Assembly: GCA_902632315.1 (NCBI GenBank)
Contig: CACPCD010000001.1
Coordinates: 157,478-221,477, forward strand
Reading direction: 5' to 3'
DNA length: 64,000 bases
From: an uncultured Pelagibacteraceae bacterium
GTDB taxonomy: Bacteria > Pseudomonadota > Alphaproteobacteria > Pelagibacterales > Pelagibacteraceae
Shown here: in pieces, positions 31,830 through 43,147 of the stretch
How the letters are laid out: each line of letters begins with the position of its first letter
Position numbering within the stretch: position 1 is the stretch's first letter
Notes under the pieces: generated by a model
What the model was told of the DNA's origin: nothing
Databases searched by the model: none
Seen by the model: only the letters and a program-made list of their open reading frames with translations
Position numbers and translations under genes: made by a program

Positions 31830-32857
31830 TGGAAACGGAAAATGTAAATATAAAAAATTGGAAATCGTTAATTAAACCATCAAAATTAGATGTGAAAATT
31901 AGTGACGACTTAACTAGAGCTACAATCGTAGCTGAACCACTTGAAAAAGGTTATGGATTGACATTAGGTAATTCCTTAAGAAGAATTTTACTTTCTTCAA
32001 TTAGAGGAGCAGCTGTTACATCAATACAAATTGATGGTGTTTTACACGAATTTACTTCAATAAAAGGAGTCAGAGAAGATGTTACTGATATTGTTTTAAA
32101 TGTGAAATCATTAGCTCTGAAATGTTCATCAGATGGTACAAAAAAATTAATTTTAGATGCAAAAGGTCCTGGAGAAATAAAAGCTTCTGACATTTCACCA
32201 GTCAATGATGTTGAAATTTTAAATCCGGATTTAGTTATTTGCAATTTAGATGAAAATACAAATTTCCATATGGAGATGAACGTAAATACTGGAAAAGGTT
32301 ATGTTCCAGCAGAATTAAATAAACCAGAAGAGCCTCCATTAGGATTAATTGCGATAGATTCGTTGTATAGCCCTGTTAAAAAAGTTTCTTATTCTGTAAG
32401 TACAGCAAGAGAAGGTAAAGCCTTAGATTATGACAAATTAACAATGGAAGTTGAAACAAATGGTTCAATTTCTGCCGAAGATGCAGTTGCTTATTCAGCT
32501 AGAATTTTTCAGGACCAATTAAAGATGTTCATAAATTTTGATGAACCTGTTGAAGCACCAGTGAAAGAAGTTTCAAAAGAACCAGAATTTAATAAAAATT
32601 TATTACGAAAAGTAGACGAGTTAGAATTATCAGTGAGATCAATGAATTGTCTTAAGAACGATAACATAATTTACATTGGTGATCTTGTTCAAAAATCTGA
32701 GGGAGAGATGTTGAGAACACCTAACTTTGGAAGAAAATCTTTGAATGAGATCAAAGAAGTTTTGACTGGGATGTCACTTTATTTGGGTATGGAAATACCA
32801 AACTGGCCACCAGACAATATTGCTGAAATGTCTAAAAAATTAGAAGAATCCATATAA
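31829..32857 (+). CDS. rpoA: RNA polymerase alpha subunit
   Basis: '[22 protein letters not shown]'. Confidence 0.98.
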   Translation: METENVNIKNWKSLIKPSKLDVKISDDLTRATIVAEPLEKGYGLTLGNSLRRILLSSIRGAAVTSIQIDGVLHEFTSIKGVREDVTDIVLNVKSLALKCSSDGTKKLILDAKGPGEIKASDISPVNDVEILNPDLVICNLDENTNFHMEMNVNTGKGYVPAELNKPEEPPLGLIAIDSLYSPVKKVSYSVSTAREGKALDYDKLTMEVETNGSISAEDAVAYSARIFQDQLKMFINFDEPVEAPVKEVSKEPEFNKNLLRKVDELELSVRSMNCLKNDNIIYIGDLVQKSEGEMLRTPNFGRKSLNEIKEVLTGMSLYLGMEIPNWPPDNIAEMSKKLEESI

Positions 32858-32858
32858 A

Positions 32859-33305
32859 ATGAGACACGCTTTTGCTAATAAAAAATTAAATCGAACTTCA
32901 GAACATAGAAAAGCATTGCTTAAAAATATGTTAAATTCATTAATAAAATATGAGCAAATTAAAACTACATTACCAAAAGCAAAATTTTTGCGACCACAAG
33001 CAGAAAAAGTTATAACTTTAGGAAAAAAAGATACTCTACAAACAACAAAGATTTTAATATCAAAATTACAAGATACTAATTCAGCTAATAAAGTTAAAAA
33101 AACTTTATCAAAAAGATACGAAAAAAGAAAAGGTGGGTACACTAGAATAATTAGGGCAGGTTTTAGATATGGAGATAATGCTCCAATGGCAATTTTAGAA
33201 TTTGTTGATAGAGATCTGAATGCAAAAAAAGTCGATAAAAAGAAAAAAGAGTCTTCAAAACAAACTGAGAAAAAAGAAGACAAGGAAATAGCCTCAAAAA
33301 AATAA
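32859..33305 (+). CDS. rplQ: 50S ribosomal protein L17
   Basis: 'NRTSEHRKALLKNMLNSLIKYEQI'. Confidence 0.96.
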   Translation: MRHAFANKKLNRTSEHRKALLKNMLNSLIKYEQIKTTLPKAKFLRPQAEKVITLGKKDTLQTTKILISKLQDTNSANKVKKTLSKRYEKRKGGYTRIIRAGFRYGDNAPMAILEFVDRDLNAKKVDKKKKESSKQTEKKEDKEIASKK

Positions 33306-33325
33306 ATAAACTCTTCGATTAAATA

Positions 33326-34243
33326 ATGAAAAAGAGTTATATAGTAGATTCTTCTAGTGTGGGAATGCGTATAGATAGGTGGCTTAGAAATACATTAGGC
33401 AAGATACCTCAAAGTTTGATTGAAAAAAATCTGAGACGAGGAAAAATTAAACTTAATAAAAAAAAGATTAAAGGATCAAAAAAATTATCTATTAATGATA
33501 AGATAGACTTACATAATATTAATATTGACAAAAACATTATTCAAAAAAAATTTAAATTTGAACCAACAAATAAGATTATTAAAGCTACAGAAAATTTAAT
33601 AATTGATAATAATGATGACTTTATAGTCTTAAATAAAAAATCTGGCATTTCTGTACAAGGAGGAACGAAGTCCAAAAAAAATTTAGTTGACATTCTTTCA
33701 AAGAGTGAAATTTTTAAGGATACTAAACCATATTCAGTCCATAGGCTTGATAAAGATACCTCTGGTGTTTTTATCATGGCTAAAAATAGACACACTGCTC
33801 AACTATTAACTTCATTATTTAGATTAAGGAAAGTTCATAAAACTTATTTGGCTATCTGTCATGGAGAAATTAATGAAAATAAAGGAGAGTGGAATGATGA
33901 TTTGCTAAGATATGACAATGGTAAAAGGATAATTGAAAAATCTCAAACAATTTTTAACGTTATTGATAAGAATAACAATTCAACATTTGTTAAAATGAGG
34001 CCAATTACTGGTAGAAAACACCAATTAAGAAAACAACTTTTTAATATTGGACATTCTATTTATGGTGACACAAAATATAAAAATCTCAATTATACAAAAG
34101 GTATTAATAAAGATTTAATGCTCCATTCATATGAAATTAAATTTATGATAAACAAAAAAAAATATACATATAAAGCTTTATTACCTGAATATTTTAAAAA
34201 ACTTTTAGTAACAAAAAGACTTAATTTTTCAAATTTGAAATAA
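33326..34243 (+). CDS. RluA/RluC-family pseudouridine synthase
   Basis: S4 domain plus '[17 protein letters not shown]'. Confidence 0.92.
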   Translation: MKKSYIVDSSSVGMRIDRWLRNTLGKIPQSLIEKNLRRGKIKLNKKKIKGSKKLSINDKIDLHNINIDKNIIQKKFKFEPTNKIIKATENLIIDNNDDFIVLNKKSGISVQGGTKSKKNLVDILSKSEIFKDTKPYSVHRLDKDTSGVFIMAKNRHTAQLLTSLFRLRKVHKTYLAICHGEINENKGEWNDDLLRYDNGKRIIEKSQTIFNVIDKNNNSTFVKMRPITGRKHQLRKQLFNIGHSIYGDTKYKNLNYTKGINKDLMLHSYEIKFMINKKKYTYKALLPEYFKKLLVTKRLNFSNLK

Positions 34244-34841
34244 AATTTTCAATAAGTTTGTCTTTTAGATCTATATAATTTTGATCTTTTATTTGTTTAA
34301 GATTAGTAACTCCTTTGTCACTAATTCCACAAGGTATAATATTTTTATATTTTTCAAGATTATTATCTATATTTATTGAAAAACCATGGTACGCAATCCA
34401 TTTACTGACTCTTACACCAATTGCCGCAATTTTATTTATTTCTGATTTCTTTTTGTGCCATATTCCGATATTTTTCTTATCAGGAAATGATTCAATATTA
34501 AATTCCTTAAGAGTGTCTATTACTGTTTTTTCTATTAATGATATAAATTTTCTTATGTCTTTATTTCTTTTTTTTAAATCAATTACAAAATAACATATTA
34601 ATTGCCCTGGACCATGATAAGTGATTTTTCCACCTCTATTTGTTTTGATAATTTTAATTGATTTATCTAAAATCTCATTTTCACTATAACTTGTTCCAGC
34701 AGTGTAGATTTCGTCATGCTCTAATATCCACAATAATTCCTTAGATTTATTTTTGTGTACTTCTAACAATCTTCTCTCCATTAATTCTAGGGCAATCTCA
34801 TATTTTACAGGATTTTCTGACTTTTTGATCTCGATATTCAT
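34221..34841 (-). CDS. lipB: Octanoyltransferase LipB
   Basis: '[21 protein letters not shown]', 'HGFSINID'. Confidence 0.93.
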   Translation of the reverse strand: MNIEIKKSENPVKYEIALELMERRLLEVHKNKSKELLWILEHDEIYTAGTSYSENEILDKSIKIIKTNRGGKITYHGPGQLICYFVIDLKKRNKDIRKFISLIEKTVIDTLKEFNIESFPDKKNIGIWHKKKSEINKIAAIGVRVSKWIAYHGFSINIDNNLEKYKNIIPCGISDKGVTNLKQIKDQNYIDLKDKLIENFISNLKN

Positions 34842-34900
34842 TTAAAAATTGTATTCTTTTTATTTTGTATTAAAAGATGCGACAGAATTATAGGTAAATT

Positions 34901-36274
34901 ATGACTTTAATTAAAAAAATCAAAGATAAAAAAGTCAATTTTGAATTCAATAAGGAATATATAAAAGTAGTTACGGATAAAATATCAAATAATGATGCTT
35001 TATTTATCTCAAATTCATTCAAAGAAATGCATCCAGCTGATGCTGCCGATATAATCGAACATTTAAGTCAAAATGATAGAGAAAATCTTATAAAACTAAA
35101 TAATTTTAAGATTGACCCCGAAGTTTTCATTGAATTAAATGAGTCTGTTCAATCAGAAATTACAAAATATCTTTCCTCAGAAGCGATTGTTAGAATTTTA
35201 AAAAATTTAGAATCAGATGATGCAATAGCAATTCTTGAAAATGTTGAGGAAAAAGACAAAAATTCAATTTTAAGTTCTCTACCACCCAAAGACCGTTTTG
35301 CATTATTGGAGGGGTTAAGTTACCCAGAAGACAGTGCTGCAAGAATTATGCAAAGAGAGTTTACTGCTATTCCAAGTAATTGGTCAGTAGGTCAAACCAT
35401 AGACTATTTAAGAGAAAACAAAGATTTACCTGAGGAGTTCTTAGAAATATTTATTGTTGATGAGAACTTTAAACCTATTGGAACTGTACCTTCATCAAAA
35501 GTTTTAAGAACTCCAAGAGAGTCAAAAATGTCTTCAATTATGGAAGATTCAATTTTTTTAGTCCCTGTTGATATGGACAAAGAGGAAGTGGGACATTTAT
35601 TTGAAAATTATAGTTTAAATTCAGCATGTGTTGTAGATAAAAATAACAAATTAGTTGGAATGATTACATCAGATGATGTTCTAACAGTACTTAAAGAAGA
35701 AGCTGAGGAAGATGCTTTACGATTAGCTGGAGTTGGGGACGAGGAAATTACAGATGGAGTTATTACAAAAACTAAAAGAAGATTTAACTGGTTATTATTG
35801 AATCTATTTACTGCCTTTTTAGCTACATATTGTATAAGTTTATTTGGTGCAACAATTGAACAAATGGTGGTTCTAGCATTTTTAATGCCAATAGTTGCGT
35901 CAATGGGAGGTAATGCAGGAATGCAAACTCTTGCAGTAACCGTTAGAACCTTAGCTACGAATGATCTTACAAAAAATAATTTCCATCAAAATATTTTTAA
36001 AGAATTTAATATTGGAATATTAAATGGAATAATATTTGCATTAATTAGTTCTTTAATAGTTCAGATATGGTTTCAAGATATACAATTATCTCTTATAATT
36101 TCTATATCAATGGTATTAACAATGATTGTTGCAGGTCTATTTGGAATATTAGTACCTGTTACTCTAAAAAAAATGAATATAGACCCAGCAATAGCATCAA
36201 GCGTATTCGTTACAACAATAACAGATGTGATTGGATTTGTCTCTTTTTTAGGTGTTGGAGCTTATTTTCTCTAA
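34901..36274 (+). CDS. mgtE: Magnesium transporter MgtE
   Basis: MgtE N-domain, CBS pair and TM domain 'VASMGGNAGMQTLAVTVR'. Confidence 0.95.
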   Translation: MTLIKKIKDKKVNFEFNKEYIKVVTDKISNNDALFISNSFKEMHPADAADIIEHLSQNDRENLIKLNNFKIDPEVFIELNESVQSEITKYLSSEAIVRILKNLESDDAIAILENVEEKDKNSILSSLPPKDRFALLEGLSYPEDSAARIMQREFTAIPSNWSVGQTIDYLRENKDLPEEFLEIFIVDENFKPIGTVPSSKVLRTPRESKMSSIMEDSIFLVPVDMDKEEVGHLFENYSLNSACVVDKNNKLVGMITSDDVLTVLKEEAEEDALRLAGVGDEEITDGVITKTKRRFNWLLLNLFTAFLATYCISLFGATIEQMVVLAFLMPIVASMGGNAGMQTLAVTVRTLATNDLTKNNFHQNIFKEFNIGILNGIIFALISSLIVQIWFQDIQLSLIISISMVLTMIVAGLFGILVPVTLKKMNIDPAIASSVFVTTITDVIGFVSFLGVGAYFL

Positions 36275-36277
36275 TTT

Positions 36278-37117
36278 TTAGAAATTATCAATCAGTCGTA
36301 CTTTTTTTAAATGATAAGCAATAAATAATTTAGAGTCTTTAGTATTTGTTGATAATTTAAGATCAGTTTTTTTTCTTAATTCAAGATATTCAATCTTAAT
36401 TTGAAATAATCTTTTTAACTCTTTTATTTTTTTATCAATTAAATCTTTTTTATGTCCTCTAGAAAATAAATTTTTTTTGAACAATATCAAATTACGAGCA
36501 ATTTTCCCAGCTGTTGATAGATCTTTTTTACTAAGAAGTTTATTTCTAGATGAAATAGCAAGTTTATTTTTATCTCTTATTGTTCTGCAGGAAATAACTT
36601 TTGTATTTTTTTTGTCAAAATGTTTTTTTATGAGATAGAGTTGTTGAAAATCTTTTTCACCCATGAAAATTTTATTAGGTTTGATTAAATTTGTTAAACG
36701 TTTCATTACTTCTAAAACTCCTTCAAAATGACCTTTTCTATATTTTGCACATAAAATCTTATCTTTTTTCAATAACTTAAATTTTGAAACTTTGTTTAAT
36801 CCATAAATTTCCTTGATATTGGGCATGAAAACAAAGTCAGCTCTATATTTTTTAAGAATTAATAGGTCCTTTTTATTATCCCTTGGATACATTTTAAAAT
36901 CTATCTTATTATTAAATTGTGTTGGATTTACAAAAATACTTACTAAAGTCTTACTGCATTCTTTCAAAGATCTTTTAATAAGGGAAATATGTCCTTTATG
37001 TAGACTACCCATAGTCGGCACAAATCCTAAATTTGAGACATTCTGCAATGCCTCATTTAAATCATCATTATTTAATAAAATTTTCATTTGTATAAAATAA
37101 TTTAATAAGTAAAACAT
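36278..37117 (-). CDS. panC: Pantoate-beta-alanine ligase
   Basis: 'FVPTMGSLHKGHISLI', 'FMGEKDFQQLYLIK'. Confidence 0.93.
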   Translation of the reverse strand: MFYLLNYFIQMKILLNNDDLNEALQNVSNLGFVPTMGSLHKGHISLIKRSLKECSKTLVSIFVNPTQFNNKIDFKMYPRDNKKDLLILKKYRADFVFMPNIKEIYGLNKVSKFKLLKKDKILCAKYRKGHFEGVLEVMKRLTNLIKPNKIFMGEKDFQQLYLIKKHFDKKNTKVISCRTIRDKNKLAISSRNKLLSKKDLSTAGKIARNLILFKKNLFSRGHKKDLIDKKIKELKRLFQIKIEYLELRKKTDLKLSTNTKDSKLFIAYHLKKVRLIDNF

Positions 37118-37121
37118 TTAA

Positions 37122-37937
37122 ATGATTAAACAAGCAATTATTCCATTAGCCGGTCTTGGCACGCGACTACTGCCCTTAACAAGTGTTTTTGCTAAAGAAC
37201 TTTTACCAATAAACGGTAAGCCTGGTATTGAGTATATTTTAGATGAATGTGTTCAAGCCGGGATAAAAGAAATCATTTTTATTATATCAGATAAAAAAAA
37301 GATGATAAAAAATTATTTTTATAATGATAGATTTTATAAAAGAATTATTAAGAAAAAAAAAGATCAGAGAATTATTCAAGAATATAATAAAATAAAAAAA
37401 TTTAGAAAAATGATAAAGTTTGTGTATCAAAACAAACCTCTTGGCACTGGTGATGCCGTCTTAAAAACTAAGAGATATATTAAAGACAATTTTTTTTTAA
37501 TGTTATTACCAGATGATTTAATAATTAATAAGAATTGCTCAAAATCAATGATTAATGTGCATAAGAAATATAAATCTTCTGTAATAGCAGGCATGAACGT
37601 TAAAAAAAAAGATGTCTCAAGATGGGGAATTTTTAGATTATCAAAGAAAATTAATAAAAATAATTATTTGATTAAAGATGTAATTGAAAAACCATCTATG
37701 AAATATGCTCCATCAAACAAAGCTGTTATAGGTAGATATATTTTACCTAAAAAAATTTTTGTTAGATTATCAAAACTAAAACCAGGTAAAGGCGGTGAAA
37801 TACATATTACTGATGCAATTCAATCTTTAATAAATCAAAACGAACCTTTTATAGCACATAATTTTTTTGGCAAGTATTTAGACTGTGGAAGTATGAATGG
37901 ATATATCAAATCTAACTTGGAAATATCAAAAATATGA
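37122..37937 (+). CDS. galU: UTP-glucose-1-phosphate uridylyltransferase
   Basis: 'AIIPLAGLGTRLLPLTSVFAKELLPI'. Confidence 0.93.
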   Translation: MIKQAIIPLAGLGTRLLPLTSVFAKELLPINGKPGIEYILDECVQAGIKEIIFIISDKKKMIKNYFYNDRFYKRIIKKKKDQRIIQEYNKIKKFRKMIKFVYQNKPLGTGDAVLKTKRYIKDNFFLMLLPDDLIINKNCSKSMINVHKKYKSSVIAGMNVKKKDVSRWGIFRLSKKINKNNYLIKDVIEKPSMKYAPSNKAVIGRYILPKKIFVRLSKLKPGKGGEIHITDAIQSLINQNEPFIAHNFFGKYLDCGSMNGYIKSNLEISKI

Positions 37938-39232
37938 AATTATGTATGATCGGAACTGGATATGTTGGCTTGGTAAGTGGTGTTTGCTTCTCTGATTTAG
38001 GCAATGATGTAATTTGTGTTGATAAAAATTTTAATAAAATTAATCAACTTAAAAATGGAAAAATTCCGATATACGAACCAGGTTTAGAAGAATTAGTTTT
38101 AAAAAACTACAAGAATAAACGTCTATCTTTTTCTACTGATTTAAAAGAGTCTGTAAAAAAATCTGATATAATTTTTATTTGCGTTGGTACACCAACTAAA
38201 AAGGGAGAGAATGGCGCTGATTTAAGTCAAATTTATAATGTTGCAAAAGAAATTAGCACTTCAATAAATAAGTTTAAGATAATAATTACTAAATCAACCG
38301 TGCCACTTACAACTGGCGATGAAATAGAAAAAATTATATCAAAAAAAAATAATAAGAAAAAATTTTCAATTGTTTCAAATCCAGAATTTTTGAGAGAGGG
38401 AGAAGCTATCAGAGATTTTATCTATCCCGATCGAGTTATAATTGGAACAAATGAAAAAAAATCAAATAGAATTTTGAAAAATCTCTATCAACCACTAATT
38501 TCAAAAGGTGCAAAATATATTAATACTTCGCGAAGAGCAGCTGAACTTATCAAATATGCTTCAAACGCTTTTTTAGCAACAAAAATTACTTTTATTAATG
38601 AAATAGCTAATTTATGTGAAAAAACTGGTATTAATGTCGAAGATATATCAATTGGAATGGGACTTGATAAAAGAATAGGCGGAAGATTTTTAAGAGCAGG
38701 CCCAGCTTATGGAGGTTCGTGTTTTCCAAAAGATACCAAAGCTATTATAACAACAGCTGACAAATTTAAAACAAATCTTTCTGTTATAAGATCTGTTATC
38801 AAATCAAATAAAAATAGATCGTCACTTTTATTAAATAGAGTAAATGAAATTCTCAACAAGAAAATTAAAAATAAGAAAATAACATTTTTAGGTGTAACTT
38901 TTAAAGCAAATACCGATGATATGAGAGACTCATCAAGTCAAATAATGATTCCATCATTATCAAAGAAAGGTGCGATTATCAAATATTTCGATCCAACAGG
39001 TCAAAAAAATGAATTCAAAAAATTAAAAAATGTTTTTTATTCAAAAACAATTAAAGAAGCAGTAGAGGGATCAGATCTTGTTATTATTCATACAGAATGG
39101 AATGATTTTAAATCAATAAATTTCAAAAATTTAGCAAAAAGTAAGAAATTTATTATTTATGATATGAGAAACATTTATTCCTCTGATAAGATTCAAAATC
39201 AAGGCTTTAAATACTATAGTGTTGGCAAATAA
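37934..39232 (+). CDS. ugd: UDP-glucose 6-dehydrogenase
   Basis: 'MIGTGYVGLVSGVCFSDLGNDV', 'GPAYGGSCFPKDTKA'. Confidence 0.94.
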   Translation: MKLCMIGTGYVGLVSGVCFSDLGNDVICVDKNFNKINQLKNGKIPIYEPGLEELVLKNYKNKRLSFSTDLKESVKKSDIIFICVGTPTKKGENGADLSQIYNVAKEISTSINKFKIIITKSTVPLTTGDEIEKIISKKNNKKKFSIVSNPEFLREGEAIRDFIYPDRVIIGTNEKKSNRILKNLYQPLISKGAKYINTSRRAAELIKYASNAFLATKITFINEIANLCEKTGINVEDISIGMGLDKRIGGRFLRAGPAYGGSCFPKDTKAIITTADKFKTNLSVIRSVIKSNKNRSSLLLNRVNEILNKKIKNKKITFLGVTFKANTDDMRDSSSQIMIPSLSKKGAIIKYFDPTGQKNEFKKLKNVFYSKTIKEAVEGSDLVIIHTEWNDFKSINFKNLAKSKKFIIYDMRNIYSSDKIQNQGFKYYSVGK

Positions 39233-39236
39233 ATAA

Positions 39237-39698
39237 TTAATTTATTTCAAAAACTGCATCAACCTCAACTGAAACTCCCAATGGTAAGCTATTAGCACTT
39301 ACAGCAGCTCTGGTATGCATTCCTGCATCACCAAAAACTGAAGCAATTAAATCTGATGCACCATTAATTACTTTTGGTTGTTCTATAAAATTATCTGTTG
39401 AATTTACAAAGCCTGTAAGTTTAATACATGATTTAATTTTTGTCAGATCATCACCGCATACTTTTTTTACTTGAGCTATTATGCTCAAAGCACATCTCTT
39501 GGCAGCATTATAACCAGCTTCAGTATCTAAATCTTTTCCTAGTTTACCTTTAATCAATTGACCATTTTCATCAATTGAAATTTGGCCAGAAATATATAGA
39601 AGTTTTCCTGAAATTTTTGCAGCCACATAAGAGCCAACAGGATCAGCCGCTTTTGGTAAAACTATATTTAATTCTTTTATTTTATTTTCAAATGACAT
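39237..39698 (-). CDS. RidA/YjgF-family protein
   Basis: 'LLYISGQISIDENGQLIKGKLGKDL' and the RidA C-terminal motif. Confidence 0.85.
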   Translation of the reverse strand: MSFENKIKELNIVLPKAADPVGSYVAAKISGKLLYISGQISIDENGQLIKGKLGKDLDTEAGYNAAKRCALSIIAQVKKVCGDDLTKIKSCIKLTGFVNSTDNFIEQPKVINGASDLIASVFGDAGMHTRAAVSANSLPLGVSVEVDAVFEIN

Positions 39699-39700
39699 AA

Positions 39701-39952
39701 TTAACTTTTTATCAAATCAGAGAGTGTTTTACTATTTTTAAACTTTTTAAGTTTTTCACCTATTCCTGTCTCATCTATCTTTTTTTTACTTTTAACAATT
39801 TCGTTTGATGCTTTTTCCTTTAACTTTTTTGCTGTACATTCCACATACTTGGCACTCAATTTGTCAAATTCATTACAATCAATTTCTTGAGACAATACTG
39901 GTGTATTTATAATCATTGTTATTAACATAATTAAAGTTATTTTTAGTCTCAT
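39701..39952 (-). CDS. Small secreted hypothetical protein
   Basis: 83 aa, signal peptide 'MRLKITLIMLITMIINTPVLSQ', two Cys in the mature part. Confidence 0.6.
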   Translation of the reverse strand: MRLKITLIMLITMIINTPVLSQEIDCNEFDKLSAKYVECTAKKLKEKASNEIVKSKKKIDETGIGEKLKKFKNSKTLSDLIKS

Positions 39953-42531
39953 TTTTTTTTCTTTCTAGATTTTTTATTCTTATCGTATTCTCTTCTTTTC
40001 TCAATCAAAATTAAAGCTTCTTCCATAGTTAATTCATTCGGGTCTTTTTCTTCAGGTATAGTAGCATTCAAAGATTTATATTTGATATAAGGACCATATT
40101 GACCTTTCATAACTCTTACAGGTTTTTTATCTTCAGGATGTTCTCCTAAATCTTTAATTATTGATGATGACATTCTGCCAGGTTTAGCTTCAGCAATTAA
40201 TGTTATGGCTCTATTTAAACCTATTGAAAAAATTTCATCTATATTTTCTATTCTTGCCGATTTATTTTCACACTTAAGATACGGACCAAATCTACCAGTA
40301 TTTAAAGTTATTTCTTTTTGATTATCAGGATTTATCCCTAATGATTTTGGTAATGAGCACAGAAATTGAGCTTTTTCTAAATCAATACTTTCTAATGAAA
40401 GTCCCTTTGGTATTGAAACATTTTTTAATAATTCATTAACATTAGATTTTGACTTTTTAGTTTTTTTCTTTTGTTTTGTGGCTTTCTCTATTTCTTCATT
40501 AGAAGGAATTTGTTCATACTGAAGATAGGGGCCAAATCTTCCATTTTTAAGATATATTTCATTACCATTTTCGTGTTTTCCAATAAATTTTGGTTCTGCT
40601 AATTGTGCTTGGGCTGCAGCTTTAGCTTTAGACAATGGACGAGTAAATTTGCATTCTGGGTAATTAGAACATCCTATAAAAGCACCTCCTCTAAAGCTAT
40701 TTTTTAGACTTAGTGTTCCAGTATTACATAATTGACATTTTCTTACAACATTCCCCTCATTATCTTTATCAAAAATTAGTTCACCCAAACTATCATTAAG
40801 TAAATCTAAAACTTCTCTAGTTCTTTTTTCTTTAACCTCTGAAACATTATTATTAAAATCCTTCCAAAAAAGTTCTAAAACCTTAATCCAACTTTCTTTA
40901 CCAGTGGTAATTTCATCAAGTTGATCCTCTAATCCTGCTGTAAAATTATAGTCTACATATTTTGAAAATAATTTTTCCAAAAAAGCAGAAATTAATTTAC
41001 CCCTATCAGTAGGAAAAAATCTTTTATTTAATATTTCTGCATATCCTCTGTTTGCAATTGTAGAAATAATACTTGCGTAAGTAGATGGTCTTCCAATACC
41101 AAGTTCTTCAAGTTTTTTTACTAAGCTAGCTTCAGAATATCTTGGTGGTGGTTGTGTAAAATGCTGCTCATCTATTAAAGACTCAATATTAATTGGTCCT
41201 TTAGATACAGGTGGTAAAATATTTTCATCATCATCTTTAGTTTGATTATTGTAAATTTTCAAAAAACCGTCAAATTTAAGAACCGAACCACTTGCTTTAC
41301 AAATAGTATCATTATTATCAGAAACAATTGTAATTGTATTTCTATTAAACTTAGCTGACTCCATTTGTGAAGATAAGGCTCTACTCCAAATAAGGTCATA
41401 TAGTTTATTTTGATCTGTGCTTAAATATTTCTTAATACTTTGAGGTGTTCTTATAATGTCTGTGGGTCTAATTGCTTCGTGAGCCTCCTGAGCATTTTTA
41501 GCTTTCTTCCCAGAATAATTTAAAGCATCTTTTGGTAAATATTCATTTCCAATCTCTTTTTGGATATAGTCTCTAAAAGCAGATACTGCATCTTTAGATA
41601 AGTTTGTTCCATCTGTTCTCATATAAGTGATTAAACCTATTGTTTCACCCTCAATTTCTATCCCTTGATAAAGTTTTTGTGCAATTTGCATTGTTCTAGA
41701 TGCACCAAAACCTAATCTGCTAGAGGCAGTTTGTTGAAGAGTAGATGTAGTAAATGGTCCAGATGGATTTCGATTAACTATTTTGCTTGAAATATCATTA
41801 ATACTAAATTTTTTTTGGTTAATACTCATTATAGCTTTATTTATTTCTTCTTTACTTTTAAATGAGAATTTTTCAATCTTGTTATTATCTAATTGAGTAA
41901 TACTTGCAGTAATATTTTGATTTTTTCTATCAACAAACTTTATACTTAAAGTCCAAAATTCCTCTGGTTTAAAAGACTCAATTTCATGTTCTCTTTCTGT
42001 AATTAATTTGAGGGCTACTGATTGGACTCTTCCAGCAGATTTTGAACCTGGTAATTTTGTCCAAAGTATTGGTGAAATATTAAAACCAACTAAATAATCT
42101 AAAGCTCGTCTTGCCATATACGCATCAACTAGAAGCGGCTCTATTTGTCTAGGATTTTCAATTCCTTGTATTACAGCTTTTTTAGTGATTTCATTAAATA
42201 CAACTCGTTCAATTTCTTTATCTTTTAAAAGTTTTTTTTCATTTAAATACTCTTTTACATGCCATGCTATGGCTTCACCTTCACGATCAGGGTCAGTAGC
42301 TAGAATAATCTTAGACGAGTCTTTTGCTGCATCAGTTATTTCTTTTAGATATTTTTTAGAGAAGCTATCAACTTCCCATTCCATTTTAAAGTCTTGATCA
42401 GGATCAACAGATCCATTTTTAGATGGTAGGTCTCTAATGTGTCCGTAGCTTGCCAAAACAGTATAATTATCACCCAAATATTTATTTATAGTTTTTGCTT
42501 TAGCAGGACTTTCTACAATGACCAAATTCAT
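39949..42531 (-). CDS. topA: DNA topoisomerase I
   Basis: 'MNLVIVESPAKAKTINKYLG', C-terminal zinc finger. Confidence 0.97.
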   Translation of the reverse strand: MNLVIVESPAKAKTINKYLGDNYTVLASYGHIRDLPSKNGSVDPDQDFKMEWEVDSFSKKYLKEITDAAKDSSKIILATDPDREGEAIAWHVKEYLNEKKLLKDKEIERVVFNEITKKAVIQGIENPRQIEPLLVDAYMARRALDYLVGFNISPILWTKLPGSKSAGRVQSVALKLITEREHEIESFKPEEFWTLSIKFVDRKNQNITASITQLDNNKIEKFSFKSKEEINKAIMSINQKKFSINDISSKIVNRNPSGPFTTSTLQQTASSRLGFGASRTMQIAQKLYQGIEIEGETIGLITYMRTDGTNLSKDAVSAFRDYIQKEIGNEYLPKDALNYSGKKAKNAQEAHEAIRPTDIIRTPQSIKKYLSTDQNKLYDLIWSRALSSQMESAKFNRNTITIVSDNNDTICKASGSVLKFDGFLKIYNNQTKDDDENILPPVSKGPINIESLIDEQHFTQPPPRYSEASLVKKLEELGIGRPSTYASIISTIANRGYAEILNKRFFPTDRGKLISAFLEKLFSKYVDYNFTAGLEDQLDEITTGKESWIKVLELFWKDFNNNVSEVKEKRTREVLDLLNDSLGELIFDKDNEGNVVRKCQLCNTGTLSLKNSFRGGAFIGCSNYPECKFTRPLSKAKAAAQAQLAEPKFIGKHENGNEIYLKNGRFGPYLQYEQIPSNEEIEKATKQKKKTKKSKSNVNELLKNVSIPKGLSLESIDLEKAQFLCSLPKSLGINPDNQKEITLNTGRFGPYLKCENKSARIENIDEIFSIGLNRAITLIAEAKPGRMSSSIIKDLGEHPEDKKPVRVMKGQYGPYIKYKSLNATIPEEKDPNELTMEEALILIEKRREYDKNKKSRKKKK

Positions 42532-42567
42532 ATCCTACAACCTACTCAAAAGGTTTAGATAGTCAAA

Positions 42568-43146
42568 TTAATAAATTTTAGTCTTAGTTTCCTCTTTATT
42601 TTTCAATCTTTTAATATTTTCCCTATGAGTAAAAAATATTAATACAAACATTATTGTAAAAAAAATCATCTGATCAAATTGAGTTAAAATTAATAAATAA
42701 ATTGGTATGGAAGCAGTTCCTACTAAAGATGAAAGAGAGGAATATTTAGAAACAAAGAAAGTTATAATCCAAGAAATTGTAAAAATAATTCCAAAATAGA
42801 TATTTATAGAAAATAAAATCCCAACATAAGTAGCTACACCTTTCCCACCTTTGAATTTAAGCCATATTGGAAACACGTGACCCAAGAATGAACACAATGC
42901 AGCTAAGTATAAAAAATCTTGAAAAAAGATTTTCACATAAATAACTGTTACTACTGCTTTTAAGATATCTAAAATTAATGTTGTATAGCCAACATATTTA
43001 TTTCCAGTTCTTAGGGCATTGGTAGCTCCAATATTTCCAGAACCAATTTCCCTGATATCTTTTTTTAAAAATATTTTTGTTAATATAAATCCGAATGGTA
43101 TGGAGCCCATTAGGTAAGAAATTATACCTATCAAAAAAATATCCAT
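42568..43146 (-). CDS. plsY: Glycerol-3-phosphate acyltransferase
   Basis: 'YLMGSIPFGFILTK', 'GSGNIGATNALRTG', 'KFKGGKGVAT'. Confidence 0.95.
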   Translation of the reverse strand: MDIFLIGIISYLMGSIPFGFILTKIFLKKDIREIGSGNIGATNALRTGNKYVGYTTLILDILKAVVTVIYVKIFFQDFLYLAALCSFLGHVFPIWLKFKGGKGVATYVGILFSINIYFGIIFTISWIITFFVSKYSSLSSLVGTASIPIYLLILTQFDQMIFFTIMFVLIFFTHRENIKRLKNKEETKTKIY

Positions 43147-43147
43147 A

